Positions 24,201 through 32,202 are shown, numbered from the stretch's first letter. The stretch is 51,729 nt of DNA from Lactobacillales bacterium (GCA_031261175.1 JAISJW010000011.1:1-51729); one strand, 5' to 3'. Translations and numbers: made by a program. Notes: generated by a model not told the origin, from the sequence alone.

Positions 24201-26629
24201 ACGTTGCTGCTGGCGCAGAAGCTGGTTTGTTAGCTAGTGGTTACCACGAAGTTGAAGGTTCTCGTCAAAGCGAAGTTACTAGCACGGATTCGCAAAATGA
24301 TAAGACATTTGCTGAAAAAAATGCCTTGGAAACAGACGGTTGGTCAATTGTTAAACAAACGATTAATACAATTATAAACTCTAATTTAGAAGCTAGCGTT
24401 GCTAATAATCGTGATTATATTCAAGCTACTTACGGACCAGAAGCGGTTGTAACTGTTACTAATAACACGACTGGTGAAACGACAAAACTTGACTATGTTG
24501 ATTTTGATCAAGAAGAAGCAAGATTAAAATCAAAAGGTTATGTAGAAACTGCTGAAACTCCTGGATATGATGTTTGGGATGAAAAAGATGTTTACGGAAA
24601 TGTCGAAGATGAATATCAAATTGATAAACCGTTAGAAGTTGATGATAAATTCTCTGGTATCACTCTTTCAGAAGCTGCAAACTTAATCGAACACGCTCAA
24701 GGTGTGGATGCGACACAAGCAGCTGCTATCGAAACTGAGTTTGAAACAAAAGGTGATCTACCTGCAGGGCATTACCTGACTAAAGATAACGGTCAAGACG
24801 TTGCTATCAATATTGATGAAGCTACATTCGGAACATATAACCATGATGCAGCAAAAGAAATTGAAGAGCAATACGGAATTCCTGATATTTTCGCGAGCTT
24901 CGACCAATTAGCTAAAGTTTTCCCAACGTTATTGAACGATAAAGGCGAAACTGTACAAACAGGTCAAGGATTAGCTTCCGGTATCTACTATTCAACTGAT
25001 CATAAATATAAATTCAACTTCAAGGTTAACAACTTAAATCCTAATGATACGAATTCTTGGGATTCAAATTATGAAGTTTATGGTTTCGGAACTGACGAAA
25101 ACGGAGTTATTCCTAATTGGTTTAAACCAGCTCCGTATGATGTTAACGATTGGAATGGACATCATTGGGCTGATTCTGATTTGCACGACCACATTGCACA
25201 AGGCGCTAACGCTGCAATGCCAGAATTCGTTTACGATACAAAAACGGGTGAAAAAATTCCGTTTGAGCAAGCTGCGACAACAATCACTAGTCGTCAAGGA
25301 GAAAGTGAATTCTGGTCTGGTAAATACTCAAACGGTCAGTCTGGAACGATCTGGAAACCTTACTATACAAGTTCTGATCAATCGCATGCTGAAATTATCT
25401 TTATCGTTAAAGATAACACCGCTGAAGGTAAAGGGCGTTACTTCTATGTGAAGAAACACTTCGTTAACCAAACAGGTATCTTATCTGCATCTGTTGAAGA
25501 CGGAACGGTTACTCAGTTCGCTTTAGAAGCTGATTATCAAATGTTGAAAGCTGAGCGTGAAATACCTCATAGCTTGACTTATCAATTAGAAGCACCGTTA
25601 TATGATGCTACTAAAGATAACTATACAGAATTTGCTGACTACGAAAAAGTTGAATATTCATGGGATAACCTTATTGATGAATCTTATCAAGTTCGTAACG
25701 CTGCAGTTAAAGTTTACGATGCTAAAATTGAGGAATCAATTGCTCAAGTTGAATTTATCAAAGAATCTTATTCTTGGGATGTTCCGTTATATGACGTTGA
25801 ACTTAAATATTATAGCGCTGAGAAGAAGGAAGAAAAAGCCTTTATTCAATACCACCGCACGCACTACACTTGGGACGAAACGCTTTACAACGGTGAACTT
25901 CAATTGTTCACGGCTGAAAAAGTTGCTGAAAAAGTTAAATTCATTCAAGACTTATACGAGTGGGAAACGCAAACTTACAATGCTTTATGGCAATTATACG
26001 ACGCGACTAAATGGTCGTCTGTCCAACTTGCCCAATTCGTTCGCGATTACTATACTTGGGAACTTCCTAAATATGGCGTGCAAGTAGCTGTTTACGGCAC
26101 GAAAGAAGCGTCTGCGACTGAACAAGTTCAATTCTTCCGTGAATTCTACACTTGGGATGTTAAGACTTACAATGCTGCGCTTAAATTGTACGAAGCGCAA
26201 AAACCTGAAGAAAAAGTTCAATTCATCCACCACTGGTACTCTTGGCGTGAAGAAACGAAAGAAGCTTCAGTTGCCTTGTACAAAGCGGTTCGTTCGATCA
26301 AAGTTGAAGACGAAATCTTCACTTGGCACGACGAAGACGTGGAAGTTCCACTTTGGCACCTAGCTGCGTTCCACAAAGCTGAGTCGTTCAGCGCGTCAAT
26401 CGACACGCCTGAATACGCTGAGTTTGACTACTACGAAGCTTGGAAAGAAGCCGAACTTCCAAAAACTGGTATTCCGCCTTTAGAAGGACCGGCTAAAGCA
26501 CCGGTTGCGACGGTTGAATTGCCGCACACTGGCGAAAAAGCTACGGCTTTATCGGCTGCAGGTGTTGGCATCATCGGACTTGGAGCGGCAATTGCCGGCT
26601 TCAAATCTCGCAAAAATGCAAAACGTTAA
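21215..26629 (+). CDS. Giant repeat-built sortase-anchored surface protein
   Basis: 1804 residues. Signal peptide at 1-28 (ends near ALGAQ). Residues 280-1010 contain at least six modules of about 116 residues, each with a G(Y/F)...PGG or PGQ core (PGG near 318, 426, 543, 662, 777, 893) and a later ELVxxYG-type element; a seventh, weaker one follows. Residues 1280-1470 form a mixed, aromatic globular part. From 1481 to 1735 there are eight repeats of about 30 residues, beginning Y(S/T/E)W(D/E) at 1481, 1519, 1551, 1581, 1613, 1645, 1675 and 1702 (last FTW). Two sortase motifs, LPKTG (1748) and LPHTG (1769), precede the final TM and basic tail. Codon use is AT-rich in the middle (about 23.4-25.8 kb) and more GC-rich at both ends. 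Probably an adhesin or stalk; function not known. Confidence 0.85.
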   Translation: MNGKKTYVTLLSTVILGTYFAPIAALGAQSNHEYYSEDGGKSHAKITDVDSFKKAHPEYNHVNLVDSQSVVSGYTHTDLGDSLTQDQIDSLKLLYPNLNVTDNDSTVNIPDPQRAAKNYFLSFLNDEEREEAIPTRDANGEFVETKVAEDVTPAEAAKDVQEFDSLHPHDSAHITEDPRLHTAHSLSDVPAGVPYKEYKTGEHFYNDYTLAQKAYVRRELQAHMGNALEQYQVFQAGYLNFGTNVSQEQIDSLKAQYGEDEVSTNDHTTQQVHYGDELPTDLSNVIDVRQGTEFYFEGTINTFGPEKATPAGYERIVIPGGVVVVATGQTLQQLKDANLDAYAKYTGETKSIATNVTKAELASIVAHYGDEVVTGRGTSHSFTSLVKPIIDDEVENFKINYEFYNHGETFDASTPTPDGFTRTSVLPGQVTTSERHNLTRNDIISQGISAFEFEGYKGLADEQTHSQILALMAEYGIGELRTSETSRAKFDTRNGDEIPTDQTDIENLEKHGGDFFVLGDVDTFDPQDPRVQGLAVLGYQMIVVPGGKIVVAHYESKTMAELKALGLADIATKAGVKNVKDLTFEELEDLVAALGQNLEGIDEVHSSANPLQHFSDSVAPDPNTRGLKGDVRKSEKTYVDSNGDSEFAAGSMETPAGFTSILIPGGQTITWSEKEPKTREEIIKEATAAGTAGELLLQPAGTKSYSNLTAAQKEALAAQFGDDIQFTEATEPKKHDQLTKPEGVTDYKTYSETYKDANGNDTFDSEQDLDNTWSATSIPGGQVTKDSINHVTRQGLEDAGYFEGATGVYVTFDGYEALESAIDRARVDQLIAEYGAESDFHQVGYEKHENEATPPTDSTDFIVHHNVETYKDEDSNSVFGVDHETPEGYTRHTLPGGEKTVRHLTNEPLTRNELRDLGLETYAELVGIKNLDGDFTDAQIAELVEKYGEGELTYSDIRTVANFVLGTPTTHSDVLPAGVEGVDYKNLDSSTLSAPHVAAGAEAGLLASGYHEVEGSRQSEVTSTDSQNDKTFAEKNALETDGWSIVKQTINTIINSNLEASVANNRDYIQATYGPEAVVTVTNNTTGETTKLDYVDFDQEEARLKSKGYVETAETPGYDVWDEKDVYGNVEDEYQIDKPLEVDDKFSGITLSEAANLIEHAQGVDATQAAAIETEFETKGDLPAGHYLTKDNGQDVAINIDEATFGTYNHDAAKEIEEQYGIPDIFASFDQLAKVFPTLLNDKGETVQTGQGLASGIYYSTDHKYKFNFKVNNLNPNDTNSWDSNYEVYGFGTDENGVIPNWFKPAPYDVNDWNGHHWADSDLHDHIAQGANAAMPEFVYDTKTGEKIPFEQAATTITSRQGESEFWSGKYSNGQSGTIWKPYYTSSDQSHAEIIFIVKDNTAEGKGRYFYVKKHFVNQTGILSASVEDGTVTQFALEADYQMLKAEREIPHSLTYQLEAPLYDATKDNYTEFADYEKVEYSWDNLIDESYQVRNAAVKVYDAKIEESIAQVEFIKESYSWDVPLYDVELKYYSAEKKEEKAFIQYHRTHYTWDETLYNGELQLFTAEKVAEKVKFIQDLYEWETQTYNALWQLYDATKWSSVQLAQFVRDYYTWELPKYGVQVAVYGTKEASATEQVQFFREFYTWDVKTYNAALKLYEAQKPEEKVQFIHHWYSWREETKEASVALYKAVRSIKVEDEIFTWHDEDVEVPLWHLAAFHKAESFSASIDTPEYAEFDYYEAWKEAELPKTGIPPLEGPAKAPVATVELPHTGEKATALSAAGVGIIGLGAAIAGFKSRKNAKR

Positions 26630-26639
26630 AATTTTATAG

Positions 26640-26671
26640 AAGAATCTGGGCAATTGCCCGGGTTCTTTTTT
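26640..26671 (+). terminator. Terminator of the surface-protein gene
   Basis: AGAATCTGGGCAA / TTGCCCGGGTTCT self-complementary stem and a six-T run. Confidence 0.9.
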
Positions 26672-26672
26672 G

Positions 26673-26747
26673 CCTAATCGCATCCAAGCCGTTTTTTAAC
26701 TAATTCGTTCCGCGAATTAGTTAAAAAACGGCTTGGATGCGATTAGG
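26673..26747. repeat. Long intergenic hairpin, family 1 (CTAATCG ends), fully paired member
   Basis: CCTAATCG at 26673 and CGATTAGG at 26740. Arms of about 36 bp are complementary throughout (CATCCAAGCCG / CGGCTTGGATG, then TTTTTTAACTAATTCG), with TTCC at the tip. Confidence 0.9.
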
Positions 26748-26816
26748 ATGGTTTTGACTTGCCTAAAAAAGGGGTTATAGGTAGGTATAGTTAATTGCTA
26801 GGGCAGAAACGGTGGA

Positions 26817-26829
26817 TTTGTGGTATAAT
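26817..26829 (+). promoter_or_regulatory. Extended -10 promoter of metA
   Basis: TTTGTGGTATAAT (TATAAT 26824-26829) with no convincing -35 box. The short leader holds no SAM riboswitch or T-box. Confidence 0.7.
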
Positions 26830-26866
26830 TATAGAGTTAGAGCAAACTTAGGAAAGGAGCAGCCCG

Positions 26867-27790
26867 ATGCCGATTCGAGTTCCCGATAATCTGCCTTCGT
26901 ATAAGGAGTTGTTGGAAGAAGATATCTTCGTAATGAAGGCGACGCGCGCGATGAACCAGGAGATCCGCCCGCTCGAGATTTTGATCCTGAATTTAATGCC
27001 AAATAAAAGCGAGACGGAAGGGCAATTGCTGCGCCTGTTGTCGAATTCGCCACTGCAAGTCAATGTCGAGTTTTTGGCGATGAAGACACATACGTCGAAG
27101 AACTGTCCGAGCGAGCACTTAGCCGAGTTTTATAAGAGTTTCGACGAGATAAAAAATTATTTCTATGATGGTTTGATCATCACGGGAGCGCCGGTTGAGA
27201 AGATGGCGTTCGAGGATGTTGACTATTGGGATGAGATTACGCAGGTGTTCGATTGGTCGAAGACACACGTGTTCTCGACGCTGCACATCTGCTGGGGAGC
27301 CCAAGCGGGGCTTTACTACCACTATGATGTCGAAAAGATTTTGCTTGATAAGAAGCTTTCGGGGATTTTCGTTCACGATTTGAAACACCGCGATAACGAT
27401 ATTACGCGTGGCTACGATGACGTGTTCTACGCGCCTCATTCGCGCAATACCGGAATTAACCGGGCGCAAGTCGAAGCGGTGCCGGAGCTTGAAATTTTAG
27501 CGGACTCGCCTGATGCTGGGATTTTCCTGATTGGGCACAAGGACAACCGCGCTTACTTTGCGACGGGGCACTTGGAGTATGACCGCGACACCTTGAAAAA
27601 GGAATACAAGCGCGACGAGAAGGTTGGGATTAATCCCGAAGTGCCGGCTAATTATTTTGCGGGCGATGACGTTTCGAGCCGGCCGAAGATGAACTGGCAC
27701 ATGGCGGCGACGCTCTTGTTCTCGAACTGGCTGAACTACAGCGTCTACCAAAACACGCCGTACAAGCTTTCCGATATTGAAAATCTGTAG
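26867..27790 (+). CDS. metA: MetA homoserine O-acyltransferase, predicted acetyl-CoA type
   Basis: Activates homoserine for methionine synthesis. 307 residues, typical MetA length. Cys142 in HICWGAQAG is the acyl-carrying nucleophile, and ATGHLEYDRDTL near 232 supplies the His/Glu. Residue 111 is Glu (GAPVE111), which in this family marks acetyl-CoA use; succinyl-CoA enzymes such as E. coli's have Gly there. It is therefore predicted to be an O-acetyltransferase despite the usual database name O-succinyltransferase. Ribosome-binding site AAAGGAGCAG before ATG 26867; a family 1 hairpin follows. Confidence 0.94.
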   Translation: MPIRVPDNLPSYKELLEEDIFVMKATRAMNQEIRPLEILILNLMPNKSETEGQLLRLLSNSPLQVNVEFLAMKTHTSKNCPSEHLAEFYKSFDEIKNYFYDGLIITGAPVEKMAFEDVDYWDEITQVFDWSKTHVFSTLHICWGAQAGLYYHYDVEKILLDKKLSGIFVHDLKHRDNDITRGYDDVFYAPHSRNTGINRAQVEAVPELEILADSPDAGIFLIGHKDNRAYFATGHLEYDRDTLKKEYKRDEKVGINPEVPANYFAGDDVSSRPKMNWHMAATLLFSNWLNYSVYQNTPYKLSDIENL

Positions 27791-27802
27791 GGATAAAATG
27801 CT

Positions 27803-27877
27803 CCTAATCGCTTTTAAGCCGTTTTTTAGGCATTTCGAGGACTGAAATGCCTAAAAAACGCGTTAAAAACGATTAGC
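27803..27877. repeat. Long intergenic hairpin, family 1 (CTAATCG ends)
   Basis: CCTAATCG...CGATTAG ends, 33-bp stem with three mismatches (C/A at arm position 8, and the GC/CG pair at 15-16), tip ATTTCGAGGACTGAAAT. Between metA and dnaD. Confidence 0.88.
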
Positions 27878-27898
27878 GACTATCTATAAAGGACGAAT

Positions 27899-28573
27899 AT
27901 GTTAGAATTAAATAAATACCTGAGCGCGGGGGTGGCGAATCTGCCGAACGTCGTCCTCGACAACCTGAGCACGCTGGGCGTAGGGCCGATTGAGTCGATC
28001 GTCTGGGTTCACCTCTTCCGCCTGAGCGAGCGCGGCGAGCGCTTTCCGGACTTCGATTATCTGGGCAAGTTAGCGGGCCTTCCCGCCGAACACGTGATGA
28101 AAGCCATCGAGACCTTGGAGCAAAAGCAACTTTTGACTATTGTGGATTTTGAGGCGTATGACTTTACTTGTGCCTACAATACTATTGAGGCTTTGTTCAA
28201 TCAGAGCGAGCGCGCGGTTGCAGCGAGCGACACCCAAAATCAAATCGCGAATTTAATGGCGAGCTTCGAGGAAGAATTCAAGCGTGCGATTTCACCGATG
28301 GAGGCGCAGCGCATTGATATGTGGCTGAACACGGATGGGCACGCGCCCGTTTTGGTCAAGGAAGCCCTGTCTGAGGCGGTCTTGAACAACTCGATGAGCT
28401 TTAAATATATCGAGGCGATCCTGAATTCGTGGGAAAAATCGGGCCTTAAGACGGTCGAAGAAGTTCGCGCTCACTCTAAAAAGTTCAATGAAGGCAAGTT
28501 TGCGGCGCGAGCGCCACAGCCTGGTAGCGACTACGAACCGGATTTGAGCGGAATTACTGGACTGAACTGGTAA
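27899..28573 (+). CDS. dnaD: DnaD-family replication-initiation protein
   Basis: Helps restart and initiate DNA replication by remodelling DNA and helping to load the helicase. 224 residues. The N-terminal winged-helix domain (about 1-95, with YLSAGVANLPNVVLDNL) is followed by a DnaD/DnaB2 C-terminal domain at about 115-195 with the diagnostic YIEAILNSWEKSGLKTVEEV. Ribosome-binding site AAAGGACG before ATG 27900. It leads the dnaD-nth-cvfB-pdxK run, and dnaD-nth is a common pairing in Bacilli. Confidence 0.92.
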   Translation: MLELNKYLSAGVANLPNVVLDNLSTLGVGPIESIVWVHLFRLSERGERFPDFDYLGKLAGLPAEHVMKAIETLEQKQLLTIVDFEAYDFTCAYNTIEALFNQSERAVAASDTQNQIANLMASFEEEFKRAISPMEAQRIDMWLNTDGHAPVLVKEALSEAVLNNSMSFKYIEAILNSWEKSGLKTVEEVRAHSKKFNEGKFAARAPQPGSDYEPDLSGITGLNW

Positions 28574-28578
28574 ATTAA

Positions 28579-29232
28579 ATGAGCAAACAATTAAAAAATG
28601 CTGAAGAAACGCAGGCGATTTTAAAAGTAATCGCCGAGATGTTTCCGGATGCTAAGCGCGAGCTTGATGCGAATAATAATTTTGAATTATTGATCGCGGT
28701 TATGCTGAGTGCGCAGACAACTGATAAAGCGGTCAACAAGGTGACGCCTGAACTGTTCAAACGTTATCCTGATGCTAGCGCGTTAGCTGGCGCGCCGCTG
28801 ACTGAGGTTAGTGGTTTGATTAGCCGAATTGGAATGTACAATACCAAGGCTAAAAATATTATTAATACTGCAAAAATTTTGCGGGATAAATACGGCGGCG
28901 CGGTGCCAGAAACGGTGCCGGAGCTTATGGAATTGCCCGGAGTTGGTTTGAAGACCGCAACCGTGGTGCTAGGCGATGCGTTTAACATCCCAGGAATTGC
29001 GGTCGACACACACGTTGAAAGGGTGAGTAAACGCCTTGGACTCGTGCGACAAAATGCTAATATAGAACAAATTAAAAGCGCCTTAGAGCGCAAAACGCCA
29101 AAGGAAGATTGGGTGAAAACTCATCATCGACTGATCTTTTTTGGGCGATATCACTGCACGGCTAAAAGGCCGAATTGTGCGAATTGCCCGTTGTTTGATG
29201 AGTGTTTAGTAGGAGAAAATTACCTAAGATGA
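28579..29232 (+). CDS. nth: Endonuclease III
   Basis: DNA glycosylase/AP lyase for oxidised pyrimidines. 217 residues. Helix-hairpin-helix LPGVGLKTATVV near residue 118 (catalytic Lys), catalytic Asp in AVDTHVERVSKRLG near 139 and a 4Fe-4S cluster at the C-terminus with the C-x6-C-x2-C-x5-C spacing (CTAKRPNCANCPLFDEC). It starts 5 nt after dnaD and overlaps cvfB by 4 nt. Confidence 0.96.
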   Translation: MSKQLKNAEETQAILKVIAEMFPDAKRELDANNNFELLIAVMLSAQTTDKAVNKVTPELFKRYPDASALAGAPLTEVSGLISRIGMYNTKAKNIINTAKILRDKYGGAVPETVPELMELPGVGLKTATVVLGDAFNIPGIAVDTHVERVSKRLGLVRQNANIEQIKSALERKTPKEDWVKTHHRLIFFGRYHCTAKRPNCANCPLFDECLVGENYLR

Positions 29233-30107
29233 ATGAATTAATTGCGACGAGTTTCGCAGCGCTGATAACGAACGTGAACGACGATGCCTACTTCGTACAG
29301 AAAAACGGGCAGACTTTCCGGATTGACCGGGAAGAAAATCCTGATTTAAAACTCGGCGACAGTGTCGAGGTTTTTGCGTTTACTGACCGCGATGGAAAAC
29401 CAGTCGCAACGACTAAAATTCCATTAGTGACACGGGATACTTACGGCTTCTCGACTGTCGTTGGAGTGCGTCGCGACTTGGGAGTATTCGTTGATATCGG
29501 ACTGCCGGACCGAGAAGTCGCTTTGAGTTTGGATGAACTTTCGGCGATGAAAAACTTGTGGCCAAAAGAAGGCGACAAGCTGATGGTTAAATTATTAGTC
29601 GACAATAAGGGCCGGATTTGGGCGACACTTGCCCCCGAAAGCGAGTATCGTGCTCGCGCGAGGAAGCTTGACCGCGCGCAGTTTGAGCGATATAAAAACA
29701 AGGAAATTATCGGGACGGTGTTTCGCCTGAAGATGGCGGGGACGTTTGTCTTGACGCAGGATTACCGGATTGGCTACATTCATCCGAGCGAGCGATTCAA
29801 TGAGCCGCGTCTGGGCGAAGAATTAAAAGTTCGCGTTATCGGCTACAACACGAATGGCTGGCTGAATTTATCGCTGAAACCACGCGCACACGAAGCGATG
29901 GATGTTGATGCGGATATGATTTATAATATGCTTGAACGCGCCGAAGGCGGGCACTTGCCATATAACGACAAGACGGCGCCGGAGGTGATCGACGAAGTTT
30001 TCGGGATCAGCAAGGGCGGGTTCAAGAAGGCGATTGGGCGGCTGTTCAAGGCGAAGAAAATTATCATTGATGACCAAGGGATTAAGTTGAATGAAAAGAC
30101 CGAATAA
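29229..30107 (+). CDS. cvfB: CvfB/YitL-like S1-domain RNA-binding protein
   Basis: 292 residues. Tandem S1-like OB folds (about 1-65 and 70-135, with VGVRRDLGVFVDIGLPDREV), a third S1 (KEIIGTVFRLKMAGTFV near 155) and a C-terminal winged helix (VFGISKGGFKKAIGRLFK near 255). The family binds RNA and, in Staphylococcus, affects virulence-gene expression. ATG 29229 overlaps the nth stop (ATGA); an in-frame ATG 4 codon-bases later is an alternative only if the reading frame allows, so I keep 29229. It overlaps the next gene by 17 nt. Confidence 0.88.
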   Translation: MNELIATSFAALITNVNDDAYFVQKNGQTFRIDREENPDLKLGDSVEVFAFTDRDGKPVATTKIPLVTRDTYGFSTVVGVRRDLGVFVDIGLPDREVALSLDELSAMKNLWPKEGDKLMVKLLVDNKGRIWATLAPESEYRARARKLDRAQFERYKNKEIIGTVFRLKMAGTFVLTQDYRIGYIHPSERFNEPRLGEELKVRVIGYNTNGWLNLSLKPRAHEAMDVDADMIYNMLERAEGGHLPYNDKTAPEVIDEVFGISKGGFKKAIGRLFKAKKIIIDDQGIKLNEKTE

Positions 30108-30888
30108 AATTTTAATCATCGCCGGAAGCGATACACTGTCGGGTGGGGGCATCCAAGTCGATATCGGGGTGACGAACGCGCTGGGGAATTTGCCGTTCAC
30201 GGTGATTACGAGCTTAGTTACGATGCCGGGTGGCGATTTTTACATCTATCCGACAGGCAAGCAGATTTTAGCTGAGCAGTTTGAAACGATGAACTCTTTG
30301 GTGAAAATTGACGCTGTAAAAATCGGCTTGATGAGCGACGTTGACTGCGTGCATCAGACCGCGGCTTATGTTGAAAAGTTGAAGAAAAAAGGGGCTAAGA
30401 TTGTTTTAGATCCCGTGTTGGCCTTCAAGGAAACCGATGACGAGTTAAATCACGAACTCAAGGTTGCGATTATCAATCACTTGATTCCTTTGGCTGACGT
30501 TGTGACACCTAATCTACCCGAGGCTGAAGCTTTGCTCGAACGCCGGATCGAGTCGATTGACGATGTGAAAGATGCCGTTTTAGCGTTGCACGAAATGGGT
30601 GCTAGGAATGTGGTGCTGAAAGTCGCAGGGCGGTTGGTTGACGAGATGTCGATTGACACCTTCTATGACGGGGCGCAGTTCAAATTGTTGCAACGCCCAC
30701 GCCTGAAGAAGAACAACGTCAACGGTGCGGGATGTGGCTTGTCGACGGCCATCGCTAATAATTTGGCGAACGGTCTCGACTATTACGACGCGTTTGCTGA
30801 GGCGAAAAAATATATTTATCAAACGATTAAATACGCCGATTCGACAACGAATGCGATTTGGCCATGTTTTATCAAATACGAAGACTAA
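30091..30888 (+). CDS. ThiD-like pyridoxal/hydroxymethylpyrimidine kinase family protein
   Basis: 265-residue ribokinase-fold kinase. Substrate/ATP signatures: IIAGSDTLSGGGIQVDI near residue 8, VLDPVLAFKETDD near 110, TPNLPEAEALL near 140 and an anion-hole loop NGAGCGLSTAIANNL near 215, where many relatives read GTGD or GAGC; the Cys variant is typical of ThiD-like pyridoxine kinases such as B. subtilis PdxK. It therefore probably phosphorylates B6 vitamers, with HMP kinase as the alternative. There are no thiamine genes nearby. Last gene of the dnaD run. Confidence 0.82.
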   Translation: MKRPNKILIIAGSDTLSGGGIQVDIGVTNALGNLPFTVITSLVTMPGGDFYIYPTGKQILAEQFETMNSLVKIDAVKIGLMSDVDCVHQTAAYVEKLKKKGAKIVLDPVLAFKETDDELNHELKVAIINHLIPLADVVTPNLPEAEALLERRIESIDDVKDAVLALHEMGARNVVLKVAGRLVDEMSIDTFYDGAQFKLLQRPRLKKNNVNGAGCGLSTAIANNLANGLDYYDAFAEAKKYIYQTIKYADSTTNAIWPCFIKYED

Positions 30889-30912
30889 GCCGGCCGTTTT
30901 GGTCGGTTTTTT
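30889..30912 (+). terminator. Terminator of the dnaD-nth-cvfB-kinase run
   Basis: CCGGCC-GTTTT-GGTCGG stem (G-U pair) with a T-run. Confidence 0.8.
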
Positions 30913-30927
30913 GGCGGCTAAAATCAA

Positions 30928-31000
30928 CTACTGTTTTTTAAGGCGATTTTTAGGGATTTCGAGGTCTGAAAGTCCTAAAAAACGCGTTAAAAAACAGTAA
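30928..31000. repeat. Long intergenic hairpin, variant of family 1
   Basis: The inner two thirds match 27803-27877 (TTAAGGCG...TTTTTAGG, tip ATTTCGAGGTCTGAAA, then CCTAAAAAACGCGTTAA), but the outer ends are ACTACTG / CAGTA instead of CTAATCG / CGATTAG. Ends and middle have diverged together so as to keep pairing. Confidence 0.85.
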
Positions 31001-31010
31001 GATTTTTTAT

Positions 31011-31087
31011 AACTCTCGAAAGAGAGTTTTTTGAGAGCTTTTTTGTGGAAAAGACCTCAAAAAAAACCTAAAATTTAGGTTTTTTTT
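31011..31087. terminator. Two back-to-back terminators between convergent genes
   Basis: AACTCTC-GAAA-GAGAGTT with a T-run (31011-31032) and AAAAAACCTAAA / TTTAGGTTTTTT (31058-31087). The second lies 4 nt from the stop codon of the - strand rgg-like gene and, being A-rich then T-rich, can work in both directions. Confidence 0.8.
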
Positions 31088-31090
31088 GCT

Positions 31091-32029
31091 TTATAGGAAA
31101 TATTCCATCGGTGCTAAAAGCAGGAACGTTTTGTAGTGCGAATAATTTTTCATGATTTTTGTAGCATTGCGATCTTCGATTTTTGTGATTTTATTAGCGA
31201 GATGCTCGGCCGCCAATCGCCCTGGTTCTCCACTGCATAGCGTCATCATTTGGATAGTGTCTTGCAATTTTTGTTGGGCTTCTTGCGACTTGCCGTCGTG
31301 GTAAAGGAAAACCGCATCGAGCAGCAGAAACAGCTCAATCACCTCGATAGCGATATAGCTGTTGTAGTCAGGAATTTGAGTGAACTTATCGTAGAACTTG
31401 CGGGCAAGTTGCTCCTCGCCGAGACCGAGAAGCTTGAAAATAATACAGCTGATTGAAAATGCCGTCCCCTTTTTTGCTAAGCGATTTTTTTTGCTATCAA
31501 ACTCGGCAATTAAAAGATTATACCAAGTCACTAAAATTTCAGCGTCATAAGCGTAAATGGTATTAGTGAAAACGGTTAGCTCTAAAGGGGTAGGCTCTTC
31601 TGGTGCGGAAAAATATCTTGATAAATAGCGGCTTTTACAATGCGTCGTCATACGATTGGCACAGTAATTGCGAAGTGGTTTAAGCGATTCAGTAAGTAAT
31701 TTTTTTTGGTTCGGATTGAGGTCGGGCGAATTAACGATGTCGGCGCGGAAATTTTCGAAAAATTCAGAATCGCTAAGAGCTTCGCCGCTTGCAAAAACTT
31801 TGTCGGTTGCATTTTCAATCACGTCACTACTGCCACCGCGGAAGAAAATAGCCGGGCGGATATGCATTTGCTCGAGCATCGTAAGCAAAGCTTCGGTCGA
31901 GATCGAACATTGGTCGTTTTCAAACAAACTTAAACGCGGTTGAACGACAATGTTGGAAAAATCTTTTTGCGAATATCCTGCTTGCACGCGTAATTTTTTG
32001 AATGAACTACCTAAATTTTTGTAAGCCAT
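31091..32029 (-). CDS. Rgg/GadR/MutR-type transcriptional regulator
   Basis: 312-residue cytosolic regulator. N-terminal XRE helix-turn-helix (GSSFKKLRVQAGYSQKDFS near 6-25, RLSLFENDQCSISTEALL near 32-50), then a long helical TPR-like domain. The layout is that of Rgg proteins, many of which sense small imported peptides. No neighbouring short hydrophobic peptide gene was found on either side, so it is either a stand-alone regulator or senses something made elsewhere. The promoter on the - strand includes an ATATTATATAAT segment near 32071-32082; the ribosome-binding site AAAGGGG precedes the ATG. Faces asd divergently. Confidence 0.82.
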   Translation of the reverse strand: MAYKNLGSSFKKLRVQAGYSQKDFSNIVVQPRLSLFENDQCSISTEALLTMLEQMHIRPAIFFRGGSSDVIENATDKVFASGEALSDSEFFENFRADIVNSPDLNPNQKKLLTESLKPLRNYCANRMTTHCKSRYLSRYFSAPEEPTPLELTVFTNTIYAYDAEILVTWYNLLIAEFDSKKNRLAKKGTAFSISCIIFKLLGLGEEQLARKFYDKFTQIPDYNSYIAIEVIELFLLLDAVFLYHDGKSQEAQQKLQDTIQMMTLCSGEPGRLAAEHLANKITKIEDRNATKIMKNYSHYKTFLLLAPMEYFL

Positions 32030-32189
32030 AAAAACGAATCCCCTTTAAGAATATATCTATACATTATATAATATCACTAACTCGCTCGAAATGCACAAAA
32101 AACGGCCGAAATTGCCAGATTTGGTTAAGTTGGAGCGGGTTTTGCCAAGACAACTTTTTAATTAACCTTTAAACGCCTAAAACGAGCGT

Positions 32190-32202
32190 TTTGTGGTATA
32201 AT
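32190..32202 (+). promoter_or_regulatory. Extended -10 promoter of asd
   Basis: TTTGTGGTATAAT (TATAAT 32197-32202); no good -35 box. The leader of about 30 nt is too short for a lysine riboswitch. Confidence 0.7.

Noticed and set aside
26767..26866. SAM riboswitch or T-box ahead of metA
   Set aside because: The leader between the -10 box and ATG is under 40 nt and has no GGTGG core or matching stem order.
32091..32165. 24-codon frame (ATG at 32091) between rgg and asd as a signal peptide gene
   Set aside because: The product is basic and not hydrophobic, has no ribosome-binding site, and the frame ends just before the asd promoter.
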